Assembly (NCBI GenBank): GCA_003667245.1
Contig: RCNN01000495.1
Coordinates: 248,001 to 312,000 of the forward strand
DNA: 64,000 nucleotides
Reading direction: 5' to 3'
Origin: Heterostelium multicystogenum
Lineage: Eukaryota > Evosea > Eumycetozoa > Acytosteliales > Acytosteliaceae
The translations under genes were made by a program, and so were the position numbers. Position 1 is the first letter of the stretch. Each line of letters opens with the position of its first letter. Shown here one piece after another: positions 21,648 to 32,783 of this stretch. The notes beneath the pieces are model-generated. The model was not told where the DNA came from and ran no database searches. It worked only from the letters and a program-made list of their open reading frames with translations.

Positions 21648-23808
21648 TTAATTAGAGAGATTAATAGTGAATTCTGGAATTTTGAGTGATTTTGCTTTTA
21701 CTGTGAATTGTTTTAAATCTTTGTCATATTGAACTTGATAAAAGTAGTCTTGGAGTTTGATTTTCTTTGAAGTAAAGTTGATAATGACCCACTCACTTAC
21801 AGCTCCAGATTTTGATCATTGAGAAGTATTTTCCTTCGGAAGTATTTTCATCTTGCCCTACTACCTCTAATTCCATTTCTTCATCTCCTTGATTAGTCAT
21901 ATCTGTATCTACTTTAATTCCTGGTAGAAATCTTTGAAGATGATCTTTCATTGTTGATGGCTTGCCTTCACACATCAATTCTATTGCCCATCTCTTTCCT
22001 CCATTCACGTAGAAATCAACATATCCTTTTGAACCAAAACAATTGCCGACACTTGAGCTAATATTGAGATTGTTTCCAACTAACATCGTTGCGGCATGGA
22101 AAAACTCATTTTGCCAAAGATATTCTTGAGGTTTAGAATTTCGTCTGAGAAATGATAAGATGTGAGTTTAAAAAATGTGATTTCCTCTTTTGATTGTTTT
22201 TCTTACCTATTACCATGAGAAGTTGCTGTTTCAGAACCTTTTAGAATTGAAGATCTCATTCTACACAATGTATGATAAATAAAAATCGCCTAAATCCTTT
22301 GGATGAAAACAATCCGACTGATTAGAAGAAAATATCTCCTGATAATACCAATTTTTAAGAAGAAGGACATGCAAAAGATACTCTATCATTCAAAAGTGTG
22401 AGAACTCCGTCTTTGACTAACGACAACAGATTTTTCTTAAAGTTATGGAATGTTAGTAGTTATCAAAATTCAATATTCAATGATACTTACATCTGAGAGT
22501 GGAGGAGAATAAATAGTGCATCTTTGTGAGCTGATGATCAAATTTGTCAGGATTTGGACCCCATCTTTCGAAATAGATTCTGGTTTTATAAATGCTCGAC
22601 ACGATTTGGCTTTGTCATAGAATTCTTTAGAGTAAAAGAAATTCTTGAAACTCAGACAATGGGATGACTTTTTGATGTTTCAATAACTCTTTTTCTCTTT
22701 GTGTGAATTTGTCCTCCAAAGCCTGAATCATTCGAATAAGGAGTCCAGGATGACCATCAGTTAGGATCCACATTAATTTAAGTAGCTCATCATCAAAGTC
22801 AAAGGGTGGTTTGGAATTTGAATTTTGTTTTCGAACAAAATACTCTGTGAACTCTTCTTTTTTGAATTTAAGAAATCCTATATCAAGACAATGATCTGAT
22901 GAAATCTCAAAGGGGGGAGACAATCCTTTTACTCTAGAGTCGTAATAAGAAGACATAAGGAATACTCGAAGATGTGATGTCTCTCTCCAGGTTTGGATTA
23001 ATCCTTTGATAAAGCTACAAAAATAAATGTTGTCAACATTGTTTTGTTCATATGTCATCTGTACCTCATCAAAGATTAAAAACACAGGGCTTTTCTGATT
23101 GGCAAGACTGATGAATGCTTCTATTGGATATCCAGCGTATTGGGTCCATGAATCTCTTAATGGTTTTAAGGTTGTATTCCAAATAAAAGAATATCGACGA
23201 ACATATGTATTTGTATGGTTGTCAATGATAAATTGCTCCAATAACTGTCCGATTGATGTTTTGCCCGAATAAGGTGATGCACGGAGGAGAACAAGTTTCT
23301 TTTCATCAACGAAATTGTACAGATGATTAATTATATTGGTCCTTTCAACTACATCTTCATCACCAATGTATATGCCTTCCCCACATTTCTTGGCCAAAGG
23401 GTTGGAAAGGAGCTGTTTGGAGAAAGATATATCACCTAAGAATAGATTAGAAATAAATAGTTTTGTAAGATGGAAAGAAAAGTAGAAAAAAAAAAAGAAT
23501 AAAGAGAAGAAAGAAAAGAAGGTAAGAAGATTTAGAAAAAGAATTGTTAGTATTGAATCGACATTGAAAAGATGTTGTTTGTACTTACGTGCTTGGATTG
23601 ATTCACCAACAGTTAACAAGAAGCTGAAACCATTGGGCAGGGTTGATGTGATGGCGACATCGACTCCTTTGTGTTTAAGGAAGAGGGCATCGGAGATTGG
23701 AATGTTGAAAGTCTTGCGAATGGTATCCTCTATGTCATTCCGCGACACCTCACCAAACCACTTCACTTGTTTGGTCGAGTCTTTGAATGTAATGTTGATT
23801 GTGGTCAT
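21648..23808 (-). CDS. Crinkler-type protein: ubiquitin-like header, P-loop NTPase and PD-(D/E)xK-like nuclease
   Basis: Four exons; introns 23436-23588, 22436-22490, 22145-22206. The order of parts fits the CRN/Crinkler-RHS class of eukaryotic effectors. (1) An N-terminal ubiquitin-like header from MTTINITFKDSTKQVKWFGE, residues 1-75. (2) A P-loop NTPase with Walker A RASPYSGKTS, Walker B-like VFLIFDEVQ and a C-terminal winged-helix-like part (DGHPGLLIRMI). (3) A C-terminal restriction-endonuclease-like domain with VGNCFGSKGYVDFYVN, GKRWAIELMCEGK and DHLQRF, where D and E-x-x-E-G are candidate catalytic residues. Single-base breaks occur near 22650, 22300-22375 and 21812, so the deposited frame is not continuous. 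No signal peptide is apparent. Known relatives act in nuclei of host or self; the role here is not known. Start at 23808 is the first ATG of the header domain. Confidence 0.72.
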
Positions 23809-24411
23809 GTAGATTAAGAAAAAAGATATATATAATATTAATACTGACAAATCAATAAAAATATAAATGAAAGTACTTGAATAGTCTTAAAGGAGAATAA
23901 ATACATGTAAAAAGATTATTAATTTACAATTAACATTCAGTAGTTGGGGTTTTAAACTTTATTTGTAATAGAATGAAAAATTATTAAAGAAGTTAGAGTT
24001 GAATCATGTTATAAAAATTTAAATGAAATCAAGGAAATCTCAGCTGTTGACATTACTATTAGTGGAAAAACCTTTTGATGACAATCTTTATAATTAGTTG
24101 TATTCGTATAAGAACATTTAAATTATTTCTTATCAAGTTTGAATTTTTTTTAATATAACTAACAAATAGTTGAAGCAATTAAAAGTTACTCATCAATAGT
24201 TATTAAAACAATTGTTATCTATTAGTTTTCAGTGATTTTTTGTATAAACAAATAAAATTCATCTGGATTTATAAATTTACAATGATTTAAATTCAATAGT
24301 GAACACCGTGAAATTGTTTGTATAAATATGAGATTTAAATTGTAGTTATCTGAGGTATTGAACTAATTAATAGTTCATAAACCAACATAACCTCCCATTG
24401 GATTATTAAAA

Positions 24412-24593
24412 ATGAATTTATTCAGCTGGATATTTGGATTAGGTAAATTTAAAAACCTTTGGTAAAGTTCATTTACCCCGTGAATTTTTCTATTAACCTA
24501 ACTTTACCCATAGGTTTTTGTTTTATTATACAAAACAATATGGGGTTTGATAAAACTAATTTTATTTCAAAAAACACAGGAGGGTAACCTTAC
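24412..24593 (+). CDS. possible spliced micro-ORF of about 34 residues
   Basis: An ATG at 24412 reads MNLFSWIFGL and runs into GTAAAT. A ...CCCATAG acceptor near 24513 restores the frame and continues GFCFIIQNNMGFDK to a TAA. The N-terminus is hydrophobic. It has good splice-like ends but no homology, and may be chance in AT-rich DNA. Confidence 0.2.
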
Positions 24594-24620
24594 ATACAGT
24601 AAAAACTCAATTGAATAATC

Positions 24621-24775
24621 TTTGAAAAATCCATGTTTTACCCAAGGGTTTTAAATACACTATTAAAAATAGTGTGTGTTTAGAAAAAAATAAATTCCAA
24701 ATATCCTTTAAGTAATTTATAATATTCCTAAACTTTCAGTTCACACTAACATTTCCATATAAATTGTTTTTTTTA
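24621..24775. repeat. direct repeat copy A
   Basis: Starts TTTGAAAAATCCATG and includes GGGTTTTAAATACAC, then a small hairpin (CACTATT / AATAGTG) and TTTCAGTTCACACTAACA. It matches copy B at 24856-24980 with substitutions and indels. Confidence 0.7.
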
Positions 24776-24855
24776 TAGATAGTTTTTTACACTAAACAAT
24801 AAAATACTTTACGTGAGATCTTTGGATTTTTAATTTCTAAAAGATCTCATAGTAA

Positions 24856-24980
24856 TTTGAAAAATCCATATTTTACTCAAGGGTTTTAAATACACCATTA
24901 AAAATAGTGTATGTAAGAAAAAATAAATGAAACCAAATCTTTCAGTGAACATGAACACTTCCATACAAATTGTGTTTTTA
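24856..24980. repeat. direct repeat copy B
   Basis: Second copy of the unit at 24621: TTTGAAAAATCCATA, GGGTTTTAAATACACC, a TTAAAAATAGTG hairpin arm and TTTCAGTGAACATGAACA follow in the same order. Origin unknown; it may be a decayed mobile-element end or a local tandem duplication. Confidence 0.7.
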
Positions 24981-25576
24981 TTGAGTATAAAACAATGTAG
25001 TTTTTATTAATAATTATTTTATTATTTTAAATTTGTAGATAAGACTAAATGTCATGGATACAAATTTTAAACTATGGTTTCTTTAGATAGAAATTCATTT
25101 CTATGAGAGGTCCTTCAAACTTTCAAAATCAACTTTACAATAAAACTTTATCATCAACTTCGAGATAAGAGAAGGTCACAAAAAACCATGTACTGATGGA
25201 ATGATTAGTGAATGAACGCCTAACTTTAACTTTAAATTCTTAAAAATTAATCAAAAAATACAAACTTTGAGTTTTCAGTTTTTACTTAAGTTTTTTTGAA
25301 TTATCAAACTTTACTGAATGTTAATTATATTATTCTTCCTTCATAATCCAGTAAAACATTCTGATATTAGTAAACTAATCAATTCACCGGATGGAATTTA
25401 TTTTTTTTATGACTCAAGTTGGGTGGTGTAGTTATGCCTAGTTCGACAAAAAATTAAAATTTTTTATTGATTCATGAATGTGTTGTGTTTTGATAAAGGA
25501 CAAGAAAAACCTTTTCATTCGTTGATTAATAATACCAATCATCATCATTTGCTACTTACTAACTACTCGTTATTGA

Positions 25577-27223
25577 TCACAATAACCCAGCAGTAGCATC
25601 CAAAAGGGCTAGATTCTCTTTTTTCGGATCAGGTAGATAGGAGGTCTTAATATCTTGTTTTGGCTGTTTGTATTGACTTTCATTGATAAACGATACTGTA
25701 AGATTGTTGAGTAGCGTCAATTTGGTAGTGGGTGATTGTTGTCTATAACACATGAATCTGATATCTTTAAGTACGCTACTTGCTTCCAATAGATTCAATA
25801 GAAGAGAATTCTCACGTTGAAACTTTGTGTATCGACATAGCTTCAAGGTTTTAATGGTAGTGTTTCTTTTTATGAATTCTTCTAATGTTCTACTGCTAAG
25901 CTTATTAATGGAATGGTCAACCACAGATTGGTCAGCTAAATCTATATCCGTTGGACTATCAACTTTGAATGATGTGGTCAAGCGAGTGAGTGATGTTGAT
26001 TTAAGTAGATGATCGAGATCCATCAATGTGAATTCTCTTGATGGAATAGATAGTCGCTTGAGATTCACAAGCTGATCGAGTGATCGAACTAGCACTGAAT
26101 CCAATACATAATTGTCTTTGATCTTGATGGTTTCCAGTTGGTGACCGATCGAAACGATATCAAGCTGAAACACATACATCGAGGTGTCAATATAGTCCAA
26201 ACCCAAGTCCCAGTTTTGTTCTTTATCAAAATATCTATTTTTGTTGGAGATTGAGAGATTTCGGAGATTCGCCAGTCCAGCAAGCATTGGTTGTAATGTA
26301 CCAGGGTGATAGCTGTTGTCTGCTTCAATCATTCGATGATAGACATGATTCAACTTAAGAGTCTCGATATTTGGGAACATTTTTGATAGCTCTAATCGTA
26401 GATGGTCATTATCAACAAATGACCTCCATTCATGAACATGGTAATGACTCAATTCAAGTGATCGAATGTTTGTGAAACAATTGGTCTTGAAATTTCCTTT
26501 TGTACAGATAGGAATTTTACTGTTGAATTCCAAAGATAGTGAAAGTGATCGGAGTGTTTGAAAGGATTGTTCATCTTTTTCGGGCAATAAAAAAGGTTCT
26601 CTTTGGCCAGAACAACAATTTCTAAGGGATAGTGATTCTATCTTTGGTAACATCGACCAATCATCGATAGAATAATAAAAATTGCTGTAGACTTTCAACT
26701 TTCTAAGTTGTGGAAGAAATGATAATTTCTTTAGATCTTGGTCATATGGTAATTTTACGATTGTCAATGAATCCAATGACCAAAATGATTGAATTGTCAC
26801 ATTATACTGCTGAATCCAATTAGATGGTCTAGTTTCGATTAGTCCTCTTTTACCATTAATATAAAAGGTTTGTTTATATCTCAATGTAAATTTACTAATA
26901 TGAAACTTTATATTAATTAATTTATCATTATTACTATTGCTATTATTATTATTATTTAACTTTAAATAGGAACTTTTATATGATTTTGGAAAATTAATAA
27001 GGAATTTACAATTGTGTTCGGAAGTTGAGATTTTAAGAGTTGATTTCGATACTATATTCACTAACCAATAGTGTGATATCAAGGATAGAGGTAATATATT
27101 GAATTCCTGTTGATGTCTTTGCTCTTGTTCTGATAACAATTCAATAATATATCTACATATTCTATCAGGTAATACAGTCTGATTATTATTAATAGGATTT
27201 CCTAATATTCTATTATTACTCAT
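25577..27223 (-). CDS. F-box/leucine-rich-repeat-like protein, intact member of the duplicated pair
   Basis: A single uninterrupted frame of 548 residues from the ATG at 27223 (MSNNRILGN); an upstream in-frame extension to 27289 is less likely. The N-terminus (LPDRICRYIIELL...HYWLVNIVS) resembles the F-box-like opening of many dictyostelid LRR/FNIP proteins. The rest is a series of irregular leucine-rich repeats (LPQLRKLKVYSN, LPKIESLSLRNC, FQTLRSLSLSLEF, LANLRNLSISN, LVNLKRLSIPS). An Asn/Ser run near residue 100 is a species-typical insertion. Such proteins may be substrate receptors of SCF ubiquitin ligases, but that is inference. A scrambled copy lies 5 kb away at 20.1-21.5 kb. Confidence 0.75.
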   Translation of the reverse strand: MSNNRILGNPINNNQTVLPDRICRYIIELLSEQEQRHQQEFNILPLSLISHYWLVNIVSKSTLKISTSEHNCKFLINFPKSYKSSYLKLNNNNNSNSNNDKLINIKFHISKFTLRYKQTFYINGKRGLIETRPSNWIQQYNVTIQSFWSLDSLTIVKLPYDQDLKKLSFLPQLRKLKVYSNFYYSIDDWSMLPKIESLSLRNCCSGQREPFLLPEKDEQSFQTLRSLSLSLEFNSKIPICTKGNFKTNCFTNIRSLELSHYHVHEWRSFVDNDHLRLELSKMFPNIETLKLNHVYHRMIEADNSYHPGTLQPMLAGLANLRNLSISNKNRYFDKEQNWDLGLDYIDTSMYVFQLDIVSIGHQLETIKIKDNYVLDSVLVRSLDQLVNLKRLSIPSREFTLMDLDHLLKSTSLTRLTTSFKVDSPTDIDLADQSVVDHSINKLSSRTLEEFIKRNTTIKTLKLCRYTKFQRENSLLLNLLEASSVLKDIRFMCYRQQSPTTKLTLLNNLTVSFINESQYKQPKQDIKTSYLPDPKKENLALLDATAGLL

Positions 27224-27522
27224 AGTGTGTCCCATTTCATGCAAATCATACAAATAAATTATCAAGTGGCAACTGCAGGCCCTTTTCAATTTATATGGAA
27301 TAACACATAGCTACCCACTTAAATTCCTTGAATTTATGTTGGTGAAATTGATTAGAAATATTTTTGCTTTGTTACTTTGCCACATAGACTATGCATTCAA
27401 TGAATAATTTTTTGCAAAAAATGAGTTTTGCCAAATTCCCAACTTATTTTTCTATTGAGCGATGACCATCAAAAATATTTTGTTATTTTTTTCATCTCTG
27501 GTGAGTGTCAACACGTAGCTTA
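27224..27522. other. spacer between the F-box/LRR-like gene and the piggyBac element
   Basis: AT-rich 5' flank of the F-box/LRR-like gene, ending at the TTAA target site of the transposon (27523-27526). No gene seen. Confidence 0.5.
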
Positions 27523-27526
27523 TTAA

Positions 27527-27538
27527 CCCTTAAAGTGT
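27527..27538 (+). repeat. left terminal inverted repeat of the piggyBac element
   Basis: CCCTTAAAGTGT directly after TTAA. It is the exact reverse complement of the right end; similarity stops after these 12 bases. Confidence 0.92.
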
Positions 27539-27657
27539 TCAAAACGGAGTCTAATCCAACACACTATAATTTATTTGGAACAAAAAAAAAAAAGAAGAAA
27601 AAAAATTAAATTTGATTCGAAAATTTATTGACAATCACACCAAATCTTTATCACAAC

Positions 27658-29920
27658 ATGACCAACCATTACTATAACATAAATATTAACGATTACACTT
27701 ATGCATCTGGCTTCTATCTATCACTACTCTTTAATATATGTTTGATAGTATTTATATTAACTACTAATAAGAAAAGAAAAGCAAATGACAAGGTTTCAGC
27801 AGTACAAAAGTCACAAAAGATAGATGTAAGATCATTTATTTATATTTTATATTATTAATATTAATTTATAGTTTTCTATTAAAATTCAACATTATAAAGA
27901 AGTAGGGATTAGTTCTATCAATGTAGATATCGATAAAAGACTTGGTGTTTGGATAGAAACGCTTTTTATTCCACAAGAAGATTTGATAGAACTACTTAGA
28001 GTTGAAAAGTCTATTCGAACAATTGAAGATTTGGATCGATTTTTGTTTGAATACAACCTGTGTTCCGAATTGGGTACATATGAGAAACTTTTAATTTCTG
28101 GACAAAGCACAATCACTATTAAAGAGTATGCCAACAATGTCCTAGTTGAATATCAAACTATGGAAGAAGATGAAGAAGAGGAAGACAAAGAACTAAAGGA
28201 GTATGAAGAAGAATATTATCATGAAGATGATCAATCTGACAACTACCAAGAAGACAATAATCAAGATACATTTACAAAAGGGTTCCTATTTTGTGAAGAT
28301 GGGTGCCAAGAATTTTCTAGGGATCAGATTGAGTCAATTCCATTTATGAAGAATAATCCCATCCCAGAAAGTAATCCATTGCAAGGTGTAAGAGACGGTT
28401 TTTTCCCTCCTGAATACCAATCATTCGACACATCCCAAAGGATTCAAATGGCAGATCTAGTTGAATCTACCAATCGGTATTTAAAAGAAGCATATGATTC
28501 TTGGTCTCCTCCAAGAAAGTTACCTTGGTTTACTGTTTTTTCTAAATTCACAAGGAAGGATATCGAAAGCTATCTTGGAATATGGCTTTTTGCTGGTCTC
28601 GTAAGAATTCCAAATTTGGAAATGTACTGGAGCCGATCTCAGAAACTTCTTTCACGATACGTACCAAACATTTCTCGAGTGATGTCATTCTTCAAATTTA
28701 AAGCCATACATCGTTGTCTGCACTACAAAGGATATGGCTCTAAGAATACCCGTACCGACTTTAGTTTTCTCTTTGAAAAAGCCAACAGAATCATGAAAAT
28801 GTATTATGTTCCTGGCTTGGTATTTTCTTTCGACGATGACCTTTACAAATGGACTGGAAAAGGAGGTGACAAGAAGATTGTACCAGGAAAAGCAGATCGT
28901 GTTGGTAATACTTTATGGAAACTTGTTGACTCCAACTGTTATATCTATCATTTCGAAATGGAACATTATGTTAAAAGCATAATTAAAGATAAAAAACTTT
29001 CCACTCAATTAAATCAAGAAATATTAAAAAGAACAGTAGATTCACTTGATGTAGCCATTCCGAATAATCCTGGCCGAGTTTGTATTATAATTGATGCTGG
29101 AATACTTGGTTCTATTGGTAATGCAGACTTCTTGCAATCTATGAAATACCATTTTATTATTTCCGTTGCCGCTAACAGATTCAAGAGCATCAGAGATCAA
29201 CTACTGACAGAAGACGATAAGTTATTACTTGGCGATTATGTTTTTGGAACAAATTTTAAATATACTGCCATTTTGTGGCAAGCCAAGAAAAAAAAACAAG
29301 TTAATATTTTAACTAATATACCAGATCCAATTTGCAAGTCATTGGAAGATAAATTAAAGAGACCAACTCGAGAAAAGCCAACTAGAAATAATCCATCCAC
29401 ATTATATCAATTGACAACTCCCAGATGTATTTGGTGTTACAATAATTGCCACAACTATGTTGATTCTTCTAAAATGGTAATCAATCCCGCAAGAAATTTA
29501 CATCGTGCTCGTACTTATTCCAGAGTAGTATTCAATGATATCTATTATGCCTTACTCTTCAACTCTTTCACAATATTTAGATTGCAACAAAAAAAGATTC
29601 CTCCTTCAACATCCTCCACAACTACTACCACAAATATTAATACCACAAACAAAGATATTACCTTTCAAGATTATTTACTTGATCTTGTCAACCATACACT
29701 AATTGGTCAGCCATCGGTAAAACTAGATAAACATACCACTGTAATTCCTATAATGTCGAGATCAGAATTAAGACTGCCCTGCCACTATTGCCAGACATTA
29801 GCTGTCAGCCACTCAAAGGATATCCGCGTTCAATTAGTATGTCCTTGCCATAAATTTCCATTTCATGAACTATGTAATATTAAGTTTCACAACCCAAAAC
29901 ATTTTGAAATCCATCAATAA
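27658..29920 (+). CDS. piggyBac transposase (DDE_Tnp_1_7)
   Basis: Two exons with a 46-nt intron at 27826-27871 (GTAAGA...TATAG) give 738 residues. The N-terminus has a hydrophobic stretch (FYLSLLFNICLIVFIL) followed by a basic KKRK patch and an acidic region. The transposase core has an N-terminal helical part (ESYLGIWLFAGLVRIPNLEMYW, FKFKAIHRCLHY). Candidate catalytic Asp residues are FSFDDDLYKWTGK, CIIIDAGILGS and ILTNIPDP, placed like the piggyBac DDD triad. The C-terminus is a Cys/His-rich zinc-binding domain (CHYCQTL, CPCHKFPFHELC). It would cut and paste at TTAA sites. The hydrophobic N-terminus is unusual for a transposase. Confidence 0.88.
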
Positions 29921-30053
29921 AATACCAATTCTTAATCCCATAAAATTTTATTGAGATTTTCATTTTTCTGGATTACAATCCACTTTGTCACTTTGAAGAA
30001 AATAACCTTTGAAAAAAAAAAAAATTTCAGCAGACCCCCCCCTAGTTCTCGAC

Positions 30054-30065
30054 ACACTTTAAGGG
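30054..30065 (-). repeat. right terminal inverted repeat of the piggyBac element
   Basis: ACACTTTAAGGG followed directly by TTAA; exact inverse of the left end. Confidence 0.92.
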
Positions 30066-30200
30066 TTAAATCTTGATTATGATTAACAAAAAACAACAAA
30101 TGATGTATTTTATTAATGTTTTTTTAAAACTTGTTACAGTTGATAGGTGAAAAATACATAGAGTCTCTAATTAAAGAGAATTCATTCATTCATTCATTGG

Positions 30201-31177
30201 TTACAAAAAATAACCAGTGTCAGTACGAATCTGGAGAAGTTGGGCAACCTTTTGGTGTGATTGAAGATGAACAGAAAGTAACTTTGCTTTCAACTCCAAA
30301 TGATTATCTGGATGAGCGGTTGCTTCGTCAGCATGTGGGAATGGTTGTGGTGGAACGAAGTGCAAAGTACGAGTAGTATTGAATCCCATTTCGTCCAATT
30401 CCTTTTGAATTCTGGCGATCTTTTCGGTAGCTCTTTGATCTTGTTTTTCCCATTCATCAATGTCAATTTTACCTTCTGAAAGTTGTTCGGCGTATTTGAG
30501 TTGTACTGTCTTAAGGATGGTAAGTGTCTTTGATTTGAGCAAGGCGGTAGTGAACTTGTCCATTCTCTTGATATCATCGATACTCAGCATTGTTCTGTAG
30601 TAATAGGCAGTGGTAACGGCAGTCTCCTTTCCAAAGAATTGTTCATCCTTCAAAGAAACGGAAGAATTGCTAATGAATACAAAGAGACCTGGAACCAATC
30701 TATTCATCAAGAATGAATAGGAAGTGTTTGAAGAGGCGTTAGTCTTGGCACTGTCACAAATAGCACCGACGAGATCAACATAGGAGTTAATGACCTCATC
30801 AGATAAATTCAAAGTTGTGCTGTTATTTTCTTTGGCGGTAACGGCAGCAGCTTTTAGGGCTTTAGCAACAATGTCCTTGATTTTATCCAAATTGAACTCA
30901 CTGGCATATTCGGTTTGGAGCTCCTTGTTTTCGGTGAGTAACAATTGATCTTTGATACCAGATTTATTCATGCTGTCAAGAATTTCAGCCTCGAAACGAG
31001 CCTTCAAGGAACCTTCAGTTTCATTAATCTTTTCTCTCAATTTATTGATAGCTTCAGCTGCCTTGGCTGAGTTATCGCTGACTGCTTATTGAAAAAAAGA
31101 ATGGTTGGTATACAAATTTAACTTGAGTTTACATCAAAGTATTTCATACCTCTTGATACAGATGCACTTTGACCCAT
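30201..31177 (-). CDS. MGQ-family protein 1 (predicted N-myristoylated), function unknown
   Basis: Two exons; the first encodes only MGQSASVSR before the intron 31085-31149 (GTATGA...AAG). Total 303 residues, frame intact. Gly2 with Ser at 4 and 6 fits the N-myristoylation consensus, so the protein may sit on the cytosolic face of membranes. A helical N-terminal part (KAAEAINKLREKINETEG) is followed by a central conserved core (SFLMNRLVPGLFVFISNSSV, FFGKETAVTTAYYYRTML) and a C-terminal coiled coil (KIDIDEWEKQDQRATEKI). I do not recognise the fold. Two paralogs follow at 31.9 and 33.7 kb with the same exon layout, and the gene lies next to a piggyBac insertion. Confidence 0.7.
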
Positions 31178-31868
31178 TGTAATTGTTACAGATTCTTTAG
31201 AGATAATAAATATTATGTATTTCTTTGGTTTGAATATTAAAACTGGCAATGAACCATTGCTATAAATACTTTTTATTCATTCAGAATTCATCCTGTAAAG
31301 TTCAAATTTAATTACACAAATTTGTGTATGTTTCCAGTTAGATCTTGTGAAAATAAAAATCGGAATCACATGCCGATCAGAACAAAAATTTAAAAAACTT
31401 GTAGTTTGACAAGTTCAAAAGATGTGGTGTTTTTAAACCTGAAATTAAACTTTTACCAAATAAGAATCCTGTAAATTGATACATTTCGTTTCTGGAAATC
31501 TGAGGTTAAGATATTCAATCATTTTTCAGAACAATTAAAAACATGGATATTTTTTGTTCAAAACAGAATATTAAATCTCAGTTGAAAAATTACAAATCGG
31601 ATGTGATTACTAATAAAATCAAGCAACATGAGACGATTCAGATCCCAAAAATAAAATGTTATTAGTATCGCACATTATTGGAATTTGTAAATTGACAATT
31701 AAATGCAAAATCATAATTTTGGGGCAATGATTTTTAACAAATAACAAATAATAAAAAATAACTTTTGGGTGTTTTTGGAAATTGTACATGTTAGGTATTA
31801 CAAGCTTTCTTTTTGTGTAAGATTCGGAATTGTAACATCATTGGTTTTGGAAATTATTAATCTTCACT
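31178..31868. promoter_or_regulatory. divergent promoter region of MGQ genes 1 and 2
   Basis: 690 bases of AT-rich DNA between two divergently transcribed paralogs, presumably holding both promoters. No defined element recognised. Confidence 0.45.
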
Positions 31869-32674
31869 ATGGGTCAAAATATCTCTATTTCTAAAAGTAA
31901 TAATTAATTATTATCTGTATTTCTTTATCTTTACTAATGTTTTTTACATTTAAGTAATTAAAGAATCTGAAATTGCAGAAAATTCAATTAATCATTTAAT
32001 TGATAGAACTAAAAATCAAATTAATGAAAAGTTTGAATTGGATGTATCAAAGGCCTTAAATAGTTTAATGTTAAAAGATCATCTCACAATATATGAGAAT
32101 CTTTTCAGTAAAATCGAATTTCAAGATGAATTCACTTATGAAGACATAGAGAAAATAGTTACATCGGAGCTAATCAAGATATCGAAGATAGTTAATCTAA
32201 ATAATCTAAATGGTGAGCAAATTTACATTACCAATGAGCTAGTAAATCAATTTATAGATCTATTCAATGTATTTTATGATCTTTCCAAGAGTATCACTTC
32301 CCTGGATGTACCTTCCTACTCATCAGAAAATACTAAAATAGTTCAAGGTATTTTTGTGTTTTTCTCAGTCTCTACGATGTGCATACAAGATAAAGAACTC
32401 TTTGGTGGAAGATCCGTTCAGGTATCAACTTATAAATTTAACATAATTTATAGTGAAGATGATCCTAGAATGAATGACCTTCAAACCATTAACAAAATGA
32501 ATACTGCTACCACACAAATTCTAAAAAAGCTCCATTGACATAGAGGAAGCGCTCTTCAAAAACAAAGTATTTTCTGAAAAGGAATTTAAAAAAGACAAAA
32601 CAATAGAAAAACTGCTTTTAATAAATATATCTAATAATAATAAATTTGTTTCTTGTTATATATATAATCTATGA
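31869..32674 (+). CDS. MGQ-family protein 2 (predicted N-myristoylated), function unknown
   Basis: Exon 1 encodes MGQNISISK and ends at GTAATA; the intron is 31897-31954. It is the most diverged of the three paralogs, sharing the core pattern (IVQGIFVFFSVSTMCIQDKELFGG) and the C-terminal helical part. The frame ends early after ILKKLH, but shifting one base within the A-run at about 32521-32526 continues it (SSIDIEEALFKNKVFSEKEF) in line with paralog 1, to a stop at 32672. The total leaves remainder 1, so an extra A is likely. About 248 residues. Opposite strand to both paralogs. Confidence 0.6.
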
Positions 32675-32783
32675 ACATCCAAAGTAATAAATATTAATAT
32701 TATATTGTATAATAATGAATGATATAATTTATTGTATCTTTAGAAATATTAAATTAAATCCTCTTATTTTTTTTAATTTCCCC

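Larger units (their letters stand above)
23809..25576. other. gene-poor AT-rich stretch with direct repeats
   Basis: About 1.8 kb of very AT-rich DNA between the Crinkler-type gene and the F-box/LRR-like gene. It holds two diverged copies of a 130-150-base direct repeat (24621-24775 and 24856-24980) and, at 25345-25450, the flank shared with the pseudogene locus. A possible two-exon micro-ORF lies at 24412-24593. No other gene is seen. Confidence 0.55.
27527..30065 (+). mobile_element. complete piggyBac-family DNA transposon
   Basis: A 2539-bp element bounded by perfect 12-bp terminal inverted repeats CCCTTAAAGTGT (27527-27538 and, inverted, 30054-30065). It is flanked on both sides by the TTAA target duplication (27523-27526 and 30066-30069), the hallmark of piggyBac insertion. 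It contains one gene, a transposase with an intact frame. A C-run and poly-A lie just inside the right end. Perfect ends, target duplication and frame point to a recent and possibly still active insertion, between the F-box/LRR-like gene and the MGQ gene family. Confidence 0.93.
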
